From assembly GCA_029239575.1 (NCBI GenBank), contig JARBUP010000201.1, positions 1 through 5,471 of the forward strand: DNA of 5,471 nucleotides, given 5' to 3'. Source of the DNA: Bacillota bacterium. Its GTDB lineage: Bacteria; Bacillota; Clostridia; Tissierellales; Sedimentibacteraceae. Positions 1 to 5,400 of this stretch are shown here, one piece after another. The position numbers and the translations under genes are program-made. The stretch's first letter is position 1. Every line of letters begins with the position of its first letter. The notes beneath the pieces were generated by a model. The model had not been told where the DNA came from. It did no database searches and saw nothing but the letters and a program-made list of their open reading frames with translations.

Positions 1-40
1 ATAGTAAGATTTGCAATAGGCGGACAAAAAGTTATTTGGC

Positions 41-63
41 AAATAAAAAAACAGCTTTGCTGT
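41..63 (-). terminator. Rho-independent terminator-like hairpin downstream of the operon
   Basis: On the minus strand ACAGC-AAA-GCTGT is followed by a run of seven T and then ATTTG (complement of 41-51). The stem is short, at five pairs. The position, direction and T-run fit an intrinsic terminator some 300 bases after the last gene, so the transcript would carry a long structured tail. Confidence 0.5.
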
Positions 64-73
64 GGTTCTTGTG

Positions 74-100
74 AAAAAAGCTCCCGTAGAGCGAATTTTT
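74..100. terminator. Short hairpin with T-runs on both strands, possible bidirectional terminator
   Basis: GCTC at 80-83 pairs with GAGC at 89-92 around a five-base loop. On the minus strand it is followed by TTTTTT (complement of 74-79) and on the plus strand by GAATTTTT. The stem is only four pairs, all but one G-C. It could help end the operon transcript and also transcripts arriving from the left. Confidence 0.4.
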
Positions 101-147
101 ATAAGAATTTTTTTTGCCTTGGTAGGCAGTAAATAAAGAAAATATGA

Positions 148-205
148 TTGCAATGTTTGAGAAGCATGTTTTGAGTAATTTTGTCCGCCTCCTCAATGAC
201 TGCAA
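148..205. repeat. Second, degenerate inverted pair of the 17-base motif
   Basis: The minus-strand copy at 189-205 (TTGCAGTCATTGAGGAG) matches the minus-strand copy at 258-274 at 16 of 17 positions. A plus-strand copy at 148-164 (TTGCAATGTTTGAGAAG) matches the plus-strand copy at 294-310 at 13 of 17. The two could pair only imperfectly, through TTGCA/TGCAA and TTGAG/CTCAA. Confidence 0.6.
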
Positions 206-227
206 TCCTACTTTTTGTTTTACGTTG

Positions 228-252
228 ATTTCACTGGCTTTAGCCATGAAAT
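228..252. repeat. 25-base hairpin between the two motif pairs
   Basis: Bases 228-233 (ATTTCA) pair with 247-252 (TGAAAT) and 235-239 (TGGCT) with 242-246 (AGCCA), with one bulged C at 234 and a very tight loop. That is eleven pairs in all. No T-run follows on either strand. It lies midway between the two inverted pairs of the 17-base motif, in a stretch without a gene. Confidence 0.65.
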
Positions 253-257
253 TTATG

Positions 258-310
258 CTACTCAATGACTGCAACCTATATGGTTTCATTGAATTGCACT
301 CATTGAGTAG
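258..310. repeat. 17-base inverted repeat pair forming a long hairpin
   Basis: CTACTCAATGACTGCAA at 258-274 and TTGCACTCATTGAGTAG at 294-310 are inverted copies matching at 16 of 17 positions, separated by 19 bases. Transcribed from either strand, this would give a strong hairpin. No T-run follows on either strand that would make it a standard terminator. The same motif recurs at 189-205 and, degenerate, at 148-164. Confidence 0.8.
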
Positions 311-360
311 ATATATTTTAGTATAAACCATTATAAATTGCAACTGTAATTTATATAAAT

Positions 361-579
361 TTACTCTGCTGATGTTTCCGTTGCTGTTTCTTTTGTTGTT
401 TCTGTTAATTCACTTTCCTCAATAAATTGTTTTAATAATTTAGGTACATTTTTATTATATAATCCGTCCAAAAATTTAACTATTTCATCATTTATATTCT
501 TATCTTTTGATTTTAATGACACTGAAATTGCTTTGATTTTTTCTTCTTCATATGATATTTTAAAAGATGTTTTTTTCAT
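361..579 (-). CDS. Small DUF6103-like protein, last gene of the operon
   Basis: This is a 72-residue charged protein with no membrane segment or cysteine. It begins MKKTSFKISYEEEKIKAI and continues with a probable long helix through DEIVKFLDGLYNKNVP (about 31-46) and LLKQFIEE. It ends in a Thr/Glu-rich, probably disordered tail (about 58-72). The opening, the LYNK-VP segment and the length resemble, from memory, the DUF6103 family of small proteins found near conjugation genes in Clostridia. A short strand followed by helices could suit a ribbon-helix-helix-like DNA-binding fold, but that is speculative. AAGGAGG at 587-593, seven bases before the ATG, is one of the strongest ribosome binding sites in the window, so it is very likely translated. 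It follows the previous gene after 32 bases. Confidence 0.75.
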   Translation of the reverse strand: MKKTSFKISYEEEKIKAISVSLKSKDKNINDEIVKFLDGLYNKNVPKLLKQFIEESELTETTKETATETSAE

Positions 580-611
580 AAATATCCCTCCTTTTGTTAT
601 TAATATTACTA

Positions 612-1139
612 CTAATTTTGAAGATTATCAATCTGATTTTTCTTTATTAATTCAGTATTTAAAACAGTATTTTGATAAGGAATTGCAGTTAAATCTAAAT
701 CATTTTTATTTGACATATCTTTATTTAATGGATACACAGTAATATTTATTTTAGTAACATTATCGGTTAAATTAATTGTATAATTCATTGTATTTTGATT
801 ATTTGATGCATTTGTAATAAGTGATAATAAATTATTATTTTGGTCTTTTGCTACTACTTTAAGAGTATCAACATTATTACTAATCTGCATATTAATACTA
901 AAATTCATTGTAGATTTATCTATAAAAAAAGCATTGCTTACACTATATCCCATTGAATAATCTGTGCCTTTTATACTTAAAGGTGAGTTATAGTTTTTAT
1001 TTTCTACTGTAGCTGTTTCCGCTAATACTTTTGTACTTTTTGTTGAACTATTTCCAATATTTTTACCCACTACAAACGATACAATAAGAGCTAGTAATAG
1101 TAATGATACATATATAATCCTCTTATTACTATAAAACAT
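612..1139 (-). CDS. Membrane-anchored or secreted protein of unknown function
   Basis: I do not recognise this 175-residue protein. A basic N-terminus (KR at residues 6-7) leads into one hydrophobic helix at about 8-25 with no lipobox cysteine, so it is a signal anchor or signal peptide; VLAETA at about 38-43 could be a signal peptidase cleavage site. The rest is Asn/Thr/Ser-rich with alternating hydrophobic residues (for example MNFSINMQIS, MNYTINLTDN, KINITVYPL), suggesting a beta-sandwich outside the cell, roughly residues 55-137. There are no cysteines. The ATG start has GGAGG at 1149-1153, nine bases upstream; the AAGGA one base from the start is too close to be the site. It follows the SHOCT gene by 15 bases and so is probably made with the conjugation apparatus, perhaps as a surface or channel-associated factor. 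Confidence 0.75.
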   Translation of the reverse strand: MFYSNKRIIYVSLLLLALIVSFVVGKNIGNSSTKSTKVLAETATVENKNYNSPLSIKGTDYSMGYSVSNAFFIDKSTMNFSINMQISNNVDTLKVVAKDQNNNLLSLITNASNNQNTMNYTINLTDNVTKINITVYPLNKDMSNKNDLDLTAIPYQNTVLNTELIKKNQIDNLQN

Positions 1140-1154
1140 ATCCTTAAGCCTCCA

Positions 1155-1520
1155 TTACCTTCTATTTAAAATTTCATTCTTTAATCTGTTGAATTCTTCT
1201 TCTGTTATAGCACCATTTTTTCTTAATCCTGCTAACTTGTTTAGCTCATCAGCTTTAGTACCTTTCATTTGATTTCTTATTAACTCATTCTGCTCTCTTA
1301 ACATCAAGCTTGTACTTGTAGGCTTAAATACTAAGTAAATAATAAAGCCTACTATAGCACCAAATATTGCACTGCTCCCCCCCATTGTTACCGAAATTGC
1401 AAGATTACCTAATACTGAATTAGTAGTAGGAAATTGAAAAGATATATATCCCCCTAATACTCCAAAAATCAATGCTGTTATTCCAACTGGTTTTAACGGT
1501 GACGGTTTTTTATAATACAT
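1155..1520 (-). CDS. Two-helix membrane protein with C-terminal SHOCT domain
   Basis: This is a 121-residue protein counted from the ATG at 1518-1520, which the ribosome binding site favours over the GTG three codons upstream. It has two hydrophobic segments, at about residues 12-30 and 47-66, the second rich in Gly and small residues. A charged linker follows, and then a short helical tail at about 91-120 (ELNKLAGLRKNGAITEEEF, then a Lys/Leu-rich end) typical of the SHOCT domain. SHOCT is a short C-terminal domain found on many unrelated proteins and thought to mediate oligomerisation. No enzymatic motif is visible. It lies 36 bases after the wall hydrolase gene and 15 bases before the next gene in the same operon, so it may help with channel assembly at the membrane, but its function is unknown. 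The coding strand has a run of seven G at 1377-1383. Confidence 0.8.
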   Translation of the reverse strand: MYYKKPSPLKPVGITALIFGVLGGYISFQFPTTNSVLGNLAISVTMGGSSAIFGAIVGFIIYLVFKPTSTSLMLREQNELIRNQMKGTKADELNKLAGLRKNGAITEEEFNRLKNEILNRR

Positions 1521-1528
1521 TTCATTCA

Positions 1529-1533
1529 CTCCT
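1529..1533 (-). promoter_or_regulatory. Ribosome binding site that places the next start at ATG 1520
   Basis: AGGAG on the minus strand lies eight bases before the in-frame ATG at 1518-1520. It overlaps the more upstream in-frame GTG (1527-1529), which therefore cannot be the start, and a closer ATG at 1523-1525 is out of frame. Confidence 0.75.
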
Positions 1534-1556
1534 TTTTATTAATTTATATATATTTA

Positions 1557-2579
1557 TTATTTTGGTATTCTACCAAAACCAACTAAATGCTGTTGAAAAT
1601 ATCCGGTTAAATCTGCATAACCAACGCCTTTACTTCCTGCTTGATAAAACTTGTTATTACCTACATATATACCTACATGGGTTATATGATCGCTAGTAAC
1701 ATAAGTGCCTTGAAAGAATACTAAATCACCCGGTTGTGCATCAGTTTGTGACACTTTTGCACACTGGTCATATTGCTCTTGTGCTGTTCTATATAGCTTA
1801 ATTCCAATTTGATTATATACATATTGAGTTAATCCACTACAATCAAAACTTGTGATTGGTGAAGCTCCACCAAACACATAAGGCTTTCCTTGATACTGCA
1901 AAGCAACTGACATAAGTTTATTATAATTATCTATTCCTAATGGAGAACTGTTTACTGCTGTAATAACCTCATTTTGTGCTAAATTTTTCATTACTTTTTC
2001 AGCATAATTTACATCTCCATATGATTTCCATCCCATTTTTGAAGCTTCCATTGATGAATAAGTTTGAGCTAATATTTCTGTGCTTTTACCTCCATTTGAT
2101 GCTATAAAATCAATATACCCCCATCCAAAATTATAAGCTTGAACTATAGTGTTAAAATCAACATGTTTGTTGTTTCCATAGTCTAGAACTGATTTAAAAT
2201 ATTTTACACCTGTATCAATGCTTTCTTCGGGATTCTGTATAGAATTAGGCGGTAATCCTGCGGATTCAGAGCTTTGCATAACATCTGATGTGCTTGAATC
2301 TCCTATTTCTTGATACATCAATGCTAATAGAAAATCTGTATATTGTCCAACTTGATATTTATTCGTATATATACTTAAAAGTGGTCTCCATTTTTCAATA
2401 TATGGTGGTACATTTGCCTTACCTGTTGGACTTCCTCCCCCACTAATACCACCTCCAAAAATGGCTAAAATGGGGAGGAAAATTAAAAGCATTAAGCCTA
2501 TTATAATATAAATAATTTTCTTTCTACTATCTTCATTTAATAGCATTTTTGCTAATGAAATGACTAATCGTGGATTCAT
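1557..2579 (-). CDS. Membrane-anchored two-domain peptidoglycan hydrolase (lysozyme-like plus NlpC/P60), CwlT/Orf14-like
   Basis: This 340-residue protein probably opens the cell wall locally so that the conjugation channel can pass. A short Lys/Arg-containing N-terminus is followed by a membrane helix at about residues 21-41 and a Gly/Ser linker, which places the rest outside the cell. Residues 58-205 are a lysozyme-like domain with MYQEIG (Glu91 the likely catalytic acid) and MQSSESAG (101-108), as in Tn916 Orf14/CwlT. Residues 215-340 are an NlpC/P60 endopeptidase domain with the catalytic cysteine in FDCSGL (Cys247) and the histidine in HITHVGIYVG (His301). The usual third polar residue, often His, appears to be Gln313 (KFYQAG). 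Together the domains would cut glycan strands and stem peptides. The ATG overlaps the VirB4 stop by one base, with AGGTGG at 2586-2591, six bases upstream. It sits where TrsG/TraG sits in pSK41 and pIP501. Confidence 0.9.
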   Translation of the reverse strand: MNPRLVISLAKMLLNEDSRKKIIYIIIGLMLLIFLPILAIFGGGISGGGSPTGKANVPPYIEKWRPLLSIYTNKYQVGQYTDFLLALMYQEIGDSSTSDVMQSSESAGLPPNSIQNPEESIDTGVKYFKSVLDYGNNKHVDFNTIVQAYNFGWGYIDFIASNGGKSTEILAQTYSSMEASKMGWKSYGDVNYAEKVMKNLAQNEVITAVNSSPLGIDNYNKLMSVALQYQGKPYVFGGASPITSFDCSGLTQYVYNQIGIKLYRTAQEQYDQCAKVSQTDAQPGDLVFFQGTYVTSDHITHVGIYVGNNKFYQAGSKGVGYADLTGYFQQHLVGFGRIPK

Positions 2580-4441
2580 TATCTACCACCTGCACTCCCA
2601 AACAAAGCTTGTTTGTGTTTTGGTGCTTCAACCTGTAAATTGTATTTATTACTTCCACTTGTAAATAAACAATTCCCCCTATTTGGTGCTTTAATTAAAT
2701 TGTATTCACTATCATTTATATTAAGTAAATTCATGTATATTTTTTTATCTATGCTGCCCGGATAAAACAAAAATTTATAAGTTGGTATTGCAAACAATGG
2801 CTTTGTAAGCTCTGCTATATCTTTCATTAAATAATCTTCTATATTCTGACTTGCTAATACTATGGAGCTGTCCTTTTTTCTTACTCTTTTTGCAAAATTT
2901 CTTACGTATTTTACCATAACTATATTATCTAAAAATAAATAAAATTCATCAAGTATACCAACGGTATTTCCTTCAACTAAAAGCTTATTTGTCATATAAG
3001 AAAGCACATTGAATAGCATTGCATCTTTTAAATTACTGGAAGCTTCTAAAAGACTTTTTACACCAAAAGTTACAAAATCAAAGCTTGGTATGTTTGTATA
3101 TCCATTAAAAAATCTGCTATCTGAACCTTTACAAATTGAATGTAATCCTATAAGTAATCCACGTAACTGTTCTTTCGTATATATAGCAAATTTAAGGTTA
3201 TCATAATTGTTAAAATCTTCTTCAATTGTACTATATAAATCAGAAAGTATTGGATAATCAGTTGCCTTTTTATTCTTTAAATCCGATTCATAATCTATAT
3301 TAAATTTTTTATATGTTCTTTCTAATTCTATTTCTAAAACATCTGCTAATTCATCATTAAAATCATTTTTATATGCCTTAAAAAAGTCTCTTAAAAATGA
3401 TATATGCTGACTTAAAATTGTTTTTTTATTAAAGGTACTTACAAAGTAATTTTGACTGTTTTCCTCATTGTCACCACTGTAATTACTATCGTTAAATGTT
3501 TTAGGCTCTAATACATTTATAATATATTCTCCTGTCATTAAGTCTATAAAAGTACCTTTTAAATTTTTTGTAAGTGTTCCATATTCATGCTCGGCATCTA
3601 AACAAATTATTTTTTTACCTTTCATTCTCCAGTTAGTAATTATGAGCTTTAAAAGATAACTTTTCCCTTCTCCTGCATTTCCTAAAATAACAATATTTGA
3701 GTTTGTATGAGTTTTATTTCTTTTATCAAAATCAACTATTATGTTACCTCCAAATTTATCTTTTCCTATAGGAAAACCATTCATATCAATAGAGCCACTA
3801 TAACTATAAGGAAATAAATTTGCTAAGCTTGATGATGGCATATGCCTTTCAAATTGTAATCCTAGTAAATTATATCCACAAGGATTTACAGCTACGAAAC
3901 CCTCTCTTTGTCTTAAAAATAAATTATCATAAGTGATTCCGTCTAGTTTTATTATCATATCGTTAGTAAGTTCTGTCAATTCTTCCTGACTATTAGCAAT
4001 TGCTTCAATGAATACAGATACTTTGAACATTCTTTCATCTTTATTTTGATTTAAATATTGTACTAAGTTTTGAGTTATTTGTAATTGCTGATTTGCTTTA
4101 GTCCTTGCAATAAATTTATTTTCTGTAGTATCAGAGATATTTTTATTCACACTGCTTTCAATAGAGTTTTCATATTCTCCTACAGACATTTGATTGCAAT
4201 ATACTTTCAATGTTATATTAGTTTTCTCTCCAAACTTCCTTAATAATGCTTTATTATCTGTATTTAATGGACAGTTTCTTATTGCAAATACTCTTCTATA
4301 TGTGTTTCCAAGAACATAATAAGAAGGGTAAAACTTTATTACACTAGGACTTATCATGTCTATAAAATCTTTAATATAAGCCTGTTCTTTTTGTTCTTCT
4401 GTTAAAGATTTACTATCTCTTTTAATCTTTAAAATGCTCAT
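2579..4441 (-). CDS. VirB4/TrsE-type ATPase of the conjugative type IV secretion system
   Basis: This 620-residue protein is the conserved ATPase that powers assembly of, and transport through, the conjugation channel, acting as an oligomer at the cytoplasmic face of the membrane. Residues 1 to about 240 form the family's N-terminal region. The Walker A motif GNAGEGKS is at residues 254-261 (bases 3659-3682) and Walker B is VGILDEF at 494-500, with Asp498 and Glu499. The VirB4-typical stretch GSDSRFFNGYTN is at about 439-450 and the ASQN motif, with Gln532, at 530-533. Length and motif order are complete, so it should be active. The region from about 312 to 345, between the Walker motifs, is Asn/Ser-rich and probably a loop. 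The ATG start has a run of six G (4447-4452) five bases upstream as its ribosome binding site, 14 bases after the previous stop. The stop overlaps the next ATG by one base (TAATG), which suggests coupled translation. Size and context fit TrsE/TraE best. Confidence 0.93.
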   Translation of the reverse strand: MSILKIKRDSKSLTEEQKEQAYIKDFIDMISPSVIKFYPSYYVLGNTYRRVFAIRNCPLNTDNKALLRKFGEKTNITLKVYCNQMSVGEYENSIESSVNKNISDTTENKFIARTKANQQLQITQNLVQYLNQNKDERMFKVSVFIEAIANSQEELTELTNDMIIKLDGITYDNLFLRQREGFVAVNPCGYNLLGLQFERHMPSSSLANLFPYSYSGSIDMNGFPIGKDKFGGNIIVDFDKRNKTHTNSNIVILGNAGEGKSYLLKLIITNWRMKGKKIICLDAEHEYGTLTKNLKGTFIDLMTGEYIINVLEPKTFNDSNYSGDNEENSQNYFVSTFNKKTILSQHISFLRDFFKAYKNDFNDELADVLEIELERTYKKFNIDYESDLKNKKATDYPILSDLYSTIEEDFNNYDNLKFAIYTKEQLRGLLIGLHSICKGSDSRFFNGYTNIPSFDFVTFGVKSLLEASSNLKDAMLFNVLSYMTNKLLVEGNTVGILDEFYLFLDNIVMVKYVRNFAKRVRKKDSSIVLASQNIEDYLMKDIAELTKPLFAIPTYKFLFYPGSIDKKIYMNLLNINDSEYNLIKAPNRGNCLFTSGSNKYNLQVEAPKHKQALFGSAGGR

Positions 4442-4455
4442 TATATCCCCCCATT

Positions 4456-5076
4456 TTATATATCAAAATCTTTTACAACCTCACCACTAAAGTTTCTTTC
4501 TAAATACACCTGTAGCATGTTTTTTAATATATTTTCACTACATTCTAAAATAGTAAAACCTCTATTTTCTAGTACTTGTTGAACTTTTATAAATTGCTGT
4601 TGAACTTTTTTTATATCTGTATTTTTGAATGGAATAATAAAATAAAATTCTCTACTAGAACCTTTTGAAGTTTCTAACTCTTTAAAATATTCAAGGTCTT
4701 TCTCTAGTAAGGTTCTGTAAGTATCGTCATAAGATTCATTTAATAATTTTTCTATATAATTTTTGTTATCTTCTAACCTTTCTACTTTATCAACAACCAA
4801 AAATTCAATATTTTGAGTAATATTGCACACACTTTTTAACTGATGAATTTCATTTAATAGAAATTCATCAGTTAAAATATTAATGTTTTTGGGTGCCAAT
4901 CTTATATAATACTTACTTCTTTCAGAACCCTGTATTATCTTTTGTTTTATCTGTTGAATGTCCAACAGCTCCTGTACTGTTTTTTTTGCTCTATTTTCAC
5001 TTTTACTACGTTTTATATTTGAATTATTTTTGTTATTAGCTGTATTAACTTTTGGTTTAATTTTTAAAAAGCTCAC
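4456..5076 (-). CDS. TrsD/TraD-like conjugal transfer protein, partner of the VirB4 ATPase
   Basis: This is a 206-residue soluble-looking protein with no membrane segment and no nucleotide-binding motif. It starts at GTG (5074-5076) behind a good ribosome binding site. Residues 1-35 are Lys/Asn/Ser-rich and look disordered. Residues 55-206 look folded, with stretches such as YYIRLAPKNINIL (about 56-68), EFLVVDKVERLEDN (about 91-104), REFYFIIPFKN (about 142-152) and NMLQVYLERNFSG (about 186-198). A protein of about 200 residues directly upstream of the VirB4 gene matches TrsD in the staphylococcal pSK41 trs region and TraD in pIP501, as I recall those orders. The sequence also resembles the N-terminal, non-ATPase part of VirB4 proteins. 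It probably works beside VirB4 at the inner face of the membrane; its biochemical role is unknown. Its first residues, MSFLKIK, nearly match those of the next gene. Confidence 0.6.
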   Translation of the reverse strand: MSFLKIKPKVNTANNKNNSNIKRSKSENRAKKTVQELLDIQQIKQKIIQGSERSKYYIRLAPKNINILTDEFLLNEIHQLKSVCNITQNIEFLVVDKVERLEDNKNYIEKLLNESYDDTYRTLLEKDLEYFKELETSKGSSREFYFIIPFKNTDIKKVQQQFIKVQQVLENRGFTILECSENILKNMLQVYLERNFSGEVVKDFDI

Positions 5077-5352
5077 TTATTTTTCCTCCCTTTTTCCCCA
5101 AAAATAACACTGTTGTGAATCAACTATATAGTTAAATGCTTTGAAAATTTCTTCCCATAAATTTGATGAGTTATCCAATATACGAACTCTAGATATAAAA
5201 AACAAAATTGGCACTGCTAATAATGTAAAGCTGAGATTTTCTATTGAATATACAATAAAAATAACAGCTAAAAACCCGCCTATGGCAAGGTCTGATACAG
5301 TTAAACAAAGGAATGTCTTTTTTTCTTTTAAATTTCCCGGATATATAAACAT
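5077..5352 (-). CDS. Small two-helix membrane protein, PrgI/VirB3-like conjugation component
   Basis: This 91-residue protein probably sits in the cytoplasmic membrane as a small subunit of the conjugative type IV secretion channel, next to the VirB4 ATPase. After a short N-terminal segment it has two hydrophobic stretches, at about residues 20-37 and 40-55, then a charged amphipathic tail ending with aromatic residues (QQCYFWGKREE). Two helices followed by an aromatic, charged tail, encoded just upstream of VirB4, is the usual pattern of PrgI/VirB3-type proteins of Gram-positive conjugation systems. The ATG start is well supported by AAGGAGG at 5358-5364, five bases upstream. The TAA stop directly abuts the GTG start of the next gene. 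The family call rests on size, topology and position rather than on a diagnostic motif. Confidence 0.65.
   Translation of the reverse strand: MFIYPGNLKEKKTFLCLTVSDLAIGGFLAVIFIVYSIENLSFTLLAVPILFFISRVRILDNSSNLWEEIFKAFNYIVDSQQCYFWGKREEK
5085..5090 (-). promoter_or_regulatory. Ribosome binding site supporting the GTG start at 5076
   Basis: GGGAGG on the minus strand lies eight bases before a GTG codon that directly follows the TAA stop of the preceding gene. There is no in-frame ATG near the start of the downstream protein, so this site decides the start. Confidence 0.7.
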
Positions 5353-5370
5353 AAAAACCTCCTTATAAAG

Positions 5371-5400
5371 AAGTAACTAGCCTTTAAAGACTAGTTACTT
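5371..5400 (-). repeat. Near-perfect 30-base palindrome, intergenic stem-loop
   Basis: AAGTAACTAG at 5371-5380 is the exact reverse complement of 5391-5400. The 10 bases between them contain CTTTAAAG, itself self-complementary, so only one position (5381 against 5390) is mismatched. In the transcript this forms a stem of ten pairs or more. It overlaps the stop codon of the upstream partial gene and ends seven bases before the ribosome binding site of the next gene. The minus-strand sequence after it (CTTTATAAGG) has no real T-run, so it is not a standard terminator. It could be an mRNA-stabilising or processing hairpin, a weak attenuator, or a binding site for a dimeric protein. Confidence 0.7.

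Larger units (their letters stand above)
18..190. repeat. 12-base perfect inverted repeat enclosing the terminator region
   Basis: AGGCGGACAAAA at 18-29 is the exact reverse complement of TTTTGTCCGCCT at 179-190. The enclosed 149 bases hold both terminator-like hairpins and one degenerate copy of the 17-base motif. The GC-rich core of the arms stands out in this AT-rich sequence. It could be the ends of a very small non-autonomous element or a remnant of an insertion sequence, but there is no clear target-site duplication. Confidence 0.5.
1..360. other. Non-coding, repeat-rich region downstream of the operon
   Basis: I see no convincing gene here. The open frames on both strands lack a ribosome binding site, run through the repeats and have no recognisable product. 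The region holds the inverted repeats, the central hairpin and the two terminator-like hairpins listed separately. It may be a structured 3' tail, a small RNA, a protein-binding region such as a replication or transfer origin, or the remains of a small mobile element. Confidence 0.6.

Noticed and set aside
189..310. Possible CRISPR array based on the repeated TTGCAGTCATTGAG motif
   Set aside because: The copies are only about 17 bases long, lie in both orientations and have unequal spacing, and there are no regular spacers or cas genes nearby.
144..326. Open frame of 60 codons on the plus strand
   Set aside because: It is built largely from the inverted repeats, with no ribosome binding site and no recognisable product.
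32..343. Open frame of 103 codons on the minus strand
   Set aside because: It has no ribosome binding site, runs through the repeats and a terminator-like hairpin, and gives a protein of no recognisable kind.
1521..1529. GTG at 1527-1529 as the start of the SHOCT protein gene
   Set aside because: This codon overlaps the AGGAG ribosome binding site; the ATG at 1518-1520 has correct spacing.
3009..3206. Open frame on the plus strand inside the ATPase gene
   Set aside because: It is antisense to a well-supported VirB4-type coding region and has no independent signal.
5141..5368. Open frame on the plus strand opposite the small membrane protein gene
   Set aside because: It is antisense to a gene with a strong ribosome binding site and clear membrane topology, and it lacks its own ribosome binding site.
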